Assembly: GCA_029942205.1 (NCBI GenBank)
Contig: JAOZTL010000121.1
Coordinates: forward strand, 1 to 8,338
Reading direction: 5' to 3'
Source of the DNA: Bacteroidales bacterium
GTDB lineage: Bacteria; Bacteroidota; Bacteroidia; Bacteroidales; JAOZTL01
DNA length: 8,338 bases
In this document: positions 1-3,968 of the stretch, piece by piece
Position numbering within the stretch: the first letter of the stretch is position 1
Layout of the letters: every line of letters begins with the position of its first letter
Translations under genes and position numbers: made by a program
The notes under the pieces: model-generated
Database searches by the model: none
Seen by the model: the letters and a program-made list of their open reading frames with translations, nothing else
Told to the model about the DNA's origin: nothing

Positions 1-181
1 AAGCCTGACATCCAACAAGTTCTGCTACCTGACTTCGTGCTTTTTCTACTGCCAGTTTCGTGCTTGTTCCGTAAGTATGCATGCTCGATGGATTTCCAAA
101 ATATTGATCCAAATACGGACGCATCGCTTCTATTACTTCTGCATCAATAGGTGTTGTTGCATTATAATCTAAATATATCAT
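1..181 (-). CDS. Cysteine desulfurase, NifS/IscS type (N-terminal 60 residues; truncated by window edge)
   Basis: This is the start of a pyridoxal-phosphate enzyme that removes sulfur from L-cysteine and supplies it for iron-sulfur clusters and tRNA thiolation in the cytoplasm. Sixty residues are visible from an ATG at 181. The opening YLDYNATTP (residues 3-11) and the GNPSSMHTYG stretch (29-38) are the hallmark N-terminal signatures of group I class-V aminotransferases (NifS/IscS). SufS-type enzymes start differently (typically YLDNAAT). The catalytic lysine and cysteine lie beyond the left edge, so activity cannot be judged. No Shine-Dalgarno site precedes the ATG, only an A-rich leader, as is normal for Bacteroidota. 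No scaffold or IscR-like neighbour is visible on the near side. The family assignment is secure. Whether this is the main housekeeping enzyme or a paralogue is open, so no symbol is given. Confidence 0.93.
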   Translation of the reverse strand, partial: MIYLDYNATTPIDAEVIEAMRPYLDQYFGNPSSMHTYGTSTKLAVEKARSQVAELVGCQA

Positions 182-221
182 GATTTTTTTATATGTAAGT
201 AAGGTTTTCTAGCTATTTAAT

Positions 222-235
222 ATTGCTTACGCAAT
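222..235. promoter_or_regulatory. Short perfect stem-loop/dyad upstream of the cysteine desulfurase
   Basis: ATTGC (222-226) and GCAAT (231-235) are exact inverted copies around the four bases TTAC. The centre lies about 47 bp upstream of the desulfurase ATG, inside the expected leader or promoter zone. It could be an operator half-site pair or a weak leader hairpin. A 5-bp stem is short enough to arise by chance in this AT-rich sequence, so only the symmetry is firm. Confidence 0.3.
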
Positions 236-255
236 TCTGTAAATCTATATTATTA

Positions 256-473
256 CTACTTTACGAAGTTAATTTTACTAATTATTAGCGACTTATCTCT
301 TTTTTGAGACTTATTAAACAAAAGATTCTAGTAGAAAGTTAGAAAGAAAATCGGCACATTTCAGGCAGAAAAGCATTGTTATTAACAAAAAACTCTTTCT
401 ACTTTTGATTTTTACTCTTATCATAAAATAATAACTAAACTGATTAACAGAGATTTATAACTTCGTAAAGTAG
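256..473. repeat. 218-bp segment bounded by perfect 16-bp inverted repeats (possible MITE remnant or long hairpin)
   Basis: The left arm CTACTTTACGAAGTTA (256-271) is the exact reverse complement of the right arm at 458-473. A second inverted pair is nested inside: AGTAGAAAG (330-338) and CTTTCTACT (395-403). The midpoints of the outer and inner pairs differ by only about 2 bases, so the segment resembles a large decayed palindrome. ATTATT occurs just outside both arms (249-254 and 475-480) and could be a target duplication, but it is low-complexity sequence. No transposase frame lies inside. Alternatives are a structured non-coding RNA or an operator pair. The symmetry is seen directly; the mobile-element reading is inference. 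Confidence 0.45.
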
Positions 474-604
474 AATTATTCAATGAAATAAAAATTTTTA
501 AATGTCCAATTAATTTTTTTAACAAAAAAGTAACAAACCTTAACTATAAACCGTTTAATAATAAAACCTTAAATTAAAGTTTCCTAGCTCTCTCCATTGA
601 AACA

Positions 605-617
605 ATTGATTATCAAT
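605..617. promoter_or_regulatory. Perfect 13-bp odd palindrome, operator-like
   Basis: ATTGAT (605-610) and ATCAAT (612-617) are perfect inverted halves around a single T. A further ATTG-AAA-CAAT dyad (596-606) overlaps its left edge. The site lies about 115-130 bp upstream of the candidate -7 element of the TonB-C gene. A 6-1-6 symmetric site is compatible with a dimeric repressor or activator, but no regulator family is identified by the sequence. Confidence 0.3.
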
Positions 618-707
618 CCATTCACACACATTAAAGAGACCGATAAACGTTAAAAAAAATAAAAAAAGTCCCCTCTTGCTATTGAAAGCGAAATTAAGAA
701 TAAATAA

Positions 708-739
708 ATGAAAAAAAACTAATAATTTTCATATTTTTG
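708..739 (+). promoter_or_regulatory. Candidate Bacteroidota promoter for the TonB-C gene
   Basis: TATTTTTG at 732-739 matches the Bacteroidota primary sigma -7 element TAnnTTTG at every fixed position. The -33 element is imperfect: ATG (708-710) stands where TTG is expected, 21 bp upstream. A start near 745 would give a leader of about 93 bases before the ATG at 838. The very AT-rich context makes chance matches plausible. Confidence 0.4.
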
Positions 740-837
740 TTCCTTGATTTTAATCTTGATAGCATTCAATTAATTTATGTTCCTTAGTAGCAGACAATCA
801 TTTTCAATAAAAATAATTTTAATAAAAAAAAGAAAAG

Positions 838-1221
838 ATGAATTTAAGAAAAATCTCTATTTTTATACTGCTATTTGCAGTCAGCAGTTCTTCATTTGCA
901 CAAACAAAAGCAAGCTACGTGGTTGTAGAAAAAATGCCAACATTTGCAGGTGGCGATCAAGCGTTTACCAAATATATTCATGATAATATTCAATATCCAG
1001 CAGATGCAAAAAAAGAAAAAATTTCGGGAATAGTGTACGTCAAATTTCTGATAACAAGTCAGGGGAAAGTTACAAACGCACGAATACTTCGTAAACGGCA
1101 CTCGTCACTTGATGCAGAAGCTTTGCGTATAATAAATTCATCGCCAGCATGGACTCCAGGAATGCAAAGTGGCAAAAAAGTAGCAGTATGGTATACCGTA
1201 CCTGTAAAATTCACGCTATAA
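838..1221 (+). CDS. Secreted single-domain TonB C-terminal domain protein
   Basis: This 127-residue protein is a signal peptide followed by one TonB C-terminal domain, the periplasmic fold that in full-length TonB contacts the TonB box of outer-membrane receptors. Residues 1-21 form a Sec signal peptide (basic start, hydrophobic core, likely cleavage SFA|QT). The domain shows the flavobacterial pattern: PTFAGGDQAF (34-43), NIQYP (50-54), GIVYVKF, the SLDAEALR helix, PAWTPG (103-108) and the final YTVPVKF strand. Unlike canonical TonB it has no retained membrane anchor and no proline-rich spacer, so it probably cannot itself transmit proton-motive force from ExbBD. Flavobacterial genomes often encode such stand-alone domains; their role is not settled. 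The ATG at 838 is preferred because it opens the signal peptide directly behind an A-rich leader. An upstream start at 777 is in another frame. The gene appears monocistronic and converges on the dehydratase gene. Confidence 0.88.
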   Translation: MNLRKISIFILLFAVSSSSFAQTKASYVVVEKMPTFAGGDQAFTKYIHDNIQYPADAKKEKISGIVYVKFLITSQGKVTNARILRKRHSSLDAEALRIINSSPAWTPGMQSGKKVAVWYTVPVKFTL

Positions 1222-1334
1222 GGAACAGAGTCTTCGATCTTTTTGATGCTCACATAATCACACAAGTCTCTATAATTCAAGCAATTATGCAATTAAAGAT
1301 ATGCAAACTTAAATAATTTTATACAAAACAATTT

Positions 1335-1383
1335 CAGAACACGTTTAAACAAAGAAAAATATTCTGCGTAAGAACATGTTCTG
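1335..1383. terminator. Dyad in the convergent intergenic region (possible bidirectional terminator or operator)
   Basis: The 184 bp between the converging TonB-C and dehydratase genes contain a perfect 12-bp palindrome, AGAACATGTTCT (1371-1382). They also contain a longer-range pair, CAGAACA (1335-1341) with TGTTCTG (1377-1383). Either could fold at the 3' ends of both transcripts. No clean U-run follows immediately on either strand, so it is not a textbook intrinsic terminator. A protein-binding palindrome is the alternative. Confidence 0.3.
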
Positions 1384-1405
1384 TTTCAATCAAAAATAAA
1401 TAAAC

Positions 1406-3373
1406 TTATGCGCTAAGCAGTTTTTCACCGTTTATTTTTTGATCTTTTCCATTTCGTCCATTCAGTTCTTGTATTTCATATTCGTGATCCAACTCTTCGT
1501 ATATCGAGTTTTTACTGATAAATTCAGGAACTATTTTTTTCATATAACGTACTATCGCAAAATCATTTTCTTTTGATTTCAAAATATCTTTAAAATTAGT
1601 CATTGCCTCTATCACATCATTTAGCTGATATTCTCTCACTTTGGCAACCATTATTTTGGAATGATGCGTTGGAATTGTATTTTCTTTTGAGTTAAGCAAC
1701 TCTTCATAAAGCTTTTCGCCAGGGCGCAAACCCGTGTAATTCAATTGAATGTCTTTTCCTAATTCTAAACCTGAAAGACGAATCATTTTTTTTGCCAAAT
1801 CAACAATTTTCACTGAACTGCCCATGTCAAAAATAAAAATCTCGCCACCTTCTCCTTGTGCGCCTGCCTCCAATACGAGCTGGCACGCTTCGGGAATTGT
1901 CATAAAATATCGAGTAATATCGGGATGTGTAACCGTTACAGGGCCTCCTTTTTCTATTTGATTTCGAAAACGAGGGATAACAGAGCCATTAGACCCCAAA
2001 ACATTACCAAAACGAGTTGTTATAAATTTAGTTTTCGTGTGCCGATTGAGCGATTGTGTGTATATTTCAGCAATTCGTTTGGATGCCCCCATGACATTGG
2101 TCGGGTTTACTGCTTTATCGGTAGAAACCATCACAAATTTATTTGTCCCATATTTCACTGCCAAATCAGCAACATTTTTTGTTCCTAGTACATTGGTAGC
2201 AATTGCTTCTTTCGGGTTATTCTCCATCATCGGAACGTGCTTGTATGCCGCAGCATGATAGATTATGGATGGTTTATATTGATTAAAGATTTCTTCTAAG
2301 CGTTTTTTATTGGTTACGTCGGCAATCAGTACTTGGTAGTTCTGAAAACTAAATTTCTCGCTTAATTCCAGCTCTAAATCGTACAATGGTGATTCGGCTT
2401 GATCCAAAATCAAAATTTTATGCGGCTTGAATCGAGTCAATTGCTTGACAATTTCTGAACCAATAGATCCTGCTGCACCTGTAACCAAAACAATCTTATT
2501 GATGGTGTCTTTTTTTATTTGTTTATCATCCAACGAAATAGGCTTTCGCTCCAATAAATCTTCGATTTTCACTTTCCTTATTTGTTTAAAACTCAACTCT
2601 CCATTTATCCATTCTTTAACATCGGGTAATGTTTGGACTTTGACTTTACTGTTTAAGCAAATTTCAATAATCTCATTTTTCAAGATAGGCTTCAATTCTT
2701 TTTCTGCAATTATCAAAACAGAAATATTTAACTTATGAATAAGCTCTTCTAATTTACTGGCTTTATAAATATTTATTCCATCAAGTTTTTTTCCTGCCAA
2801 ATCTTTATTTTGATCGATAAACGCAACCACATTTAATCCAGTTTTACCTTCTTGACTAAGTGTTCTTTTGGCTGTTACAGCATGACCGCCAGAGCCGTAA
2901 ATGATCACATTTTCTTGTTCAATATGATCATTCAAATACTCCAGATATACTGCTTTTACAATGAAGCGAGAGGCTGTCATTATAAAAACACTTGTGAAAA
3001 ATTCGATTACAATCACTGACAATGGGACAAAAAATGAGTGTATAAAATAATAGCCAATAAAATTGGCTACAACAATAGAAACACTTCCTAGTGATAACAC
3101 GGTAAAAATCCGTGCAGCATCCTTTGTACTCGTATGGCGAATAATTCCAGCATACGTTCTGCTTAAAATAAAAGATATTAACCTAACCAATAAAAAGATA
3201 GGGATAACGTAATATAAAGATCTTAAATTACTACTATCCAAATAATTTGAAGGAAGATTGAAATTAAACCGTAAAAAAAATGCCGTTACAATGGAGACAA
3301 GACTTATTGTTATATCAATAAATAAAATAATCCATCGAGGCATATGTCGTTTGAAAAAAATAATATTAACCAT
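1406..3373 (-). CDS. Membrane-bound nucleoside-diphosphate-sugar 4,6-dehydratase (CapD/WbpM/PglF family)
   Basis: Enzymes of this family convert UDP-N-acetylglucosamine to a UDP-4-keto-6-deoxy sugar, the first committed step toward modified sugars of capsule, O-antigen or glycoprotein glycans. Numbering here starts at the TTG at 3376. About four N-terminal membrane helices (roughly residues 14-136) precede a first Rossmann-like domain with GSGGHA (161-166). The catalytic extended short-chain dehydrogenase domain follows, with the NAD-binding GAAGSIG (300-306), the AAAYKHVPMME region, STDKAVNP (418-425), MGASK (429-433) and RPGEKLYEEL near 551. The usual YxxxK tyrosine is replaced by Met429, and TDK (419-421) supplies catalysis, as described for PglF/WbpM-type enzymes. 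Full length (about 655 residues) fits the long family form. The ATG at 3373 is preferred; the adjacent TTG at 3376 would add one residue. No glycosyltransferase or export genes lie next to it here. Confidence 0.93.
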   Translation of the reverse strand: MVNIIFFKRHMPRWIILFIDITISLVSIVTAFFLRFNFNLPSNYLDSSNLRSLYYVIPIFLLVRLISFILSRTYAGIIRHTSTKDAARIFTVLSLGSVSIVVANFIGYYFIHSFFVPLSVIVIEFFTSVFIMTASRFIVKAVYLEYLNDHIEQENVIIYGSGGHAVTAKRTLSQEGKTGLNVVAFIDQNKDLAGKKLDGINIYKASKLEELIHKLNISVLIIAEKELKPILKNEIIEICLNSKVKVQTLPDVKEWINGELSFKQIRKVKIEDLLERKPISLDDKQIKKDTINKIVLVTGAAGSIGSEIVKQLTRFKPHKILILDQAESPLYDLELELSEKFSFQNYQVLIADVTNKKRLEEIFNQYKPSIIYHAAAYKHVPMMENNPKEAIATNVLGTKNVADLAVKYGTNKFVMVSTDKAVNPTNVMGASKRIAEIYTQSLNRHTKTKFITTRFGNVLGSNGSVIPRFRNQIEKGGPVTVTHPDITRYFMTIPEACQLVLEAGAQGEGGEIFIFDMGSSVKIVDLAKKMIRLSGLELGKDIQLNYTGLRPGEKLYEELLNSKENTIPTHHSKIMVAKVREYQLNDVIEAMTNFKDILKSKENDFAIVRYMKKIVPEFISKNSIYEELDHEYEIQELNGRNGKDQKINGEKLLSA

Positions 3374-3391
3374 CAACTATAAAATTTGGGG

Positions 3392-3399
3392 CAAAGTTA
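3392..3399 (-). promoter_or_regulatory. Candidate -7 element for the dehydratase gene
   Basis: Read on the minus strand, TAACTTTG matches the Bacteroidota TAnnTTTG element. It would start transcription about 12-15 bases before the ATG at 3373, giving a very short leader. No good TTG lies at the expected -33 spacing, so support rests on the -7 element and its position. Confidence 0.4.
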
Positions 3400-3552
3400 A
3401 TAATTCTCATTTACATTTTAGTTCATAACAAAGAAAAAAAACATATAAGTATTCATAGGCTGAAAAAACACAAATTATCTTAGAATAAACACTTATAGTC
3501 TAGTATGACTAATTCTATTAAGCTCATAATACAAAAAAACTATATTTTAATC

Positions 3553-3589
3553 TCACAAATATCAGATAATAAGTATCGCATATTTGTGA
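3553..3589. promoter_or_regulatory. Strong 37-nt imperfect hairpin with a Fur-box-like core
   Basis: TCACAAATAT (3553-3562) and ATATTTGTGA (3580-3589) are perfect 10-bp inverted arms. Inside them GATA (3565-3568) can pair with TATC (3574-3577), leaving a 5-base loop. On the plus strand the hairpin is followed by a T-rich run (3590-3603), so it could act as an intrinsic terminator for an unseen plus-strand transcript. The core 3564-3578 also matches 11 of 14 fixed positions of the 7-1-7 Fur consensus TGATAATnATTATCA, which would suit a regulated iron-receptor gene. It is however about 350 bp upstream of the candidate receptor promoter. The symmetry is seen directly; both functions are inference. 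Confidence 0.4.
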
Positions 3590-3645
3590 TTTTATATTTT
3601 TTTAATCATTAAAATTTACAAAATTGCGTAAACTAACATCAAATT

Positions 3646-3658
3646 AGGTCAAAGACCT
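3646..3658. repeat. Short stem-loop within a 24-bp motif that recurs at 7945-7967
   Basis: AGGTC (3646-3650), AAA, GACCT (3654-3658) is a perfect 5-bp stem. The surrounding 3637-3660 matches the sequence at the hflX stop codon (7945-7967) in about 20 of 23 positions with one gap. The copy at hflX looks like a weak terminator. Here no gene ends nearby, so the role is unknown. Confidence 0.35.
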
Positions 3659-3764
3659 TACTTCCATATTTTGAGAAAAAAAAGAACCCGTATATAAAAA
3701 ATATAACGTAAAAAAAGCAATATAGATATAAAATTTCTTAAAAATACACAAAAAATCTTAAATT

Positions 3765-3775
3765 CACAAATTGTG
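3765..3775. promoter_or_regulatory. 11-bp odd palindrome CACAAATTGTG
   Basis: CACAA and TTGTG are perfect inverted halves around one A. The site lies about 145 bp upstream of the candidate receptor promoter, in a zone that also contains the 3793-3819 stem. It could be an operator; chance is not excluded. Confidence 0.25.
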
Positions 3776-3792
3776 CTTACAATCATTAAATC

Positions 3793-3819
3793 GAACAACA
3801 GCTGATTAAGCTATTGTTC
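3793..3819. promoter_or_regulatory. 27-nt stem-loop (11-bp stem, one mismatch, 5-base loop)
   Basis: GAACAACAGCT (3793-3803) pairs with AGCTATTGTTC (3809-3819) except for one C/A mismatch, around the loop GATTA. No U-run follows on either strand, so it is not an intrinsic terminator. It lies upstream of the candidate receptor promoter, which favours an operator or part of an unannotated RNA over a leader hairpin of the receptor mRNA. Confidence 0.4.
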
Positions 3820-3908
3820 CAATAAAAAAATAAAACTAGATATTTCAATATCAATCTCTTATTTGTATGCCAAACAATCTACTTATAAATAATTTCGATC
3901 AAATGACT

Positions 3909-3938
3909 ATGGTTATTTCACAAAAAAAGCTAATTTTG
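3909..3938 (+). promoter_or_regulatory. Candidate Bacteroidota promoter for the TonB-dependent receptor
   Basis: TAATTTTG (3931-3938) fits TAnnTTTG exactly, with ATG (3909-3911) in place of the TTG -33 element at a 19-bp spacing. Transcription would begin near 3944, about 25 bases before the ATG at 3969. If correct, the in-frame ATG at 3867 is outside the transcript, which supports the shorter receptor start. Confidence 0.45.
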
Positions 3939-3968
3939 TCTATTATTTATGCTCTAAGTCTAAACCGT

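Larger units (their letters stand above)
182..837. other. Long gene-free, AT-rich divergent intergenic region
   Basis: This stretch lies between the divergent cysteine desulfurase and TonB-C genes. I see no credible coding frame, tRNA or rRNA. It contains a 16-bp inverted repeat enclosing 218 bp (256-473), a short perfect stem at 222-235 (ATTGC, loop TTAC, GCAAT), a 13-bp odd palindrome at 605-617, a 9-bp direct repeat AAACCTTAA at 535-543 and 564-572, and a candidate promoter for the downstream gene near 732-739. At 656 bp it is long for a divergent promoter region and may hold a small RNA or the remnant of a small mobile element. No specific RNA family is recognised. Confidence 0.6.
3374..3968. 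other. Long gene-free divergent region rich in dyad symmetries
   Basis: Nearly 600 bp separate the divergent dehydratase and receptor genes, with no convincing coding frame except an implausible N-terminal extension of the receptor from 3867. It holds a candidate -7 element for the dehydratase (3392-3399), a bulged dyad near 3481-3517 (TAGAAT/ATTCTA outside TAGTC/GACTA), a strong hairpin with a Fur-like core (3553-3589), a short AGGTC/GACCT stem (3646-3658), CACAAATTGTG (3765-3775), an 11-bp stem with one mismatch (3793-3819) and a candidate receptor promoter (3909-3938). Several are spaced far from either gene, so an unannotated small RNA is possible. No known RNA family is recognised. Confidence 0.6.

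Noticed and set aside
777..983. Plus-strand open frame of 68 codons overlapping the TonB-C gene start
   Set aside because: It lies in a different frame from the well-supported TonB-C gene and has no recognisable domain.
1749..2738. Several plus-strand open frames of 70-110 codons opposite the dehydratase gene
   Set aside because: They are antisense shadows of a strongly conserved coding sequence and have no family signature of their own.
3623..3632. TTGCGTAA-like words at 3624-3631, near 1365 and, on the minus strand, near 226-233, as a shared regulatory motif
   Set aside because: The word is short, one copy differs, and the positions relative to genes are inconsistent, so chance is sufficient.
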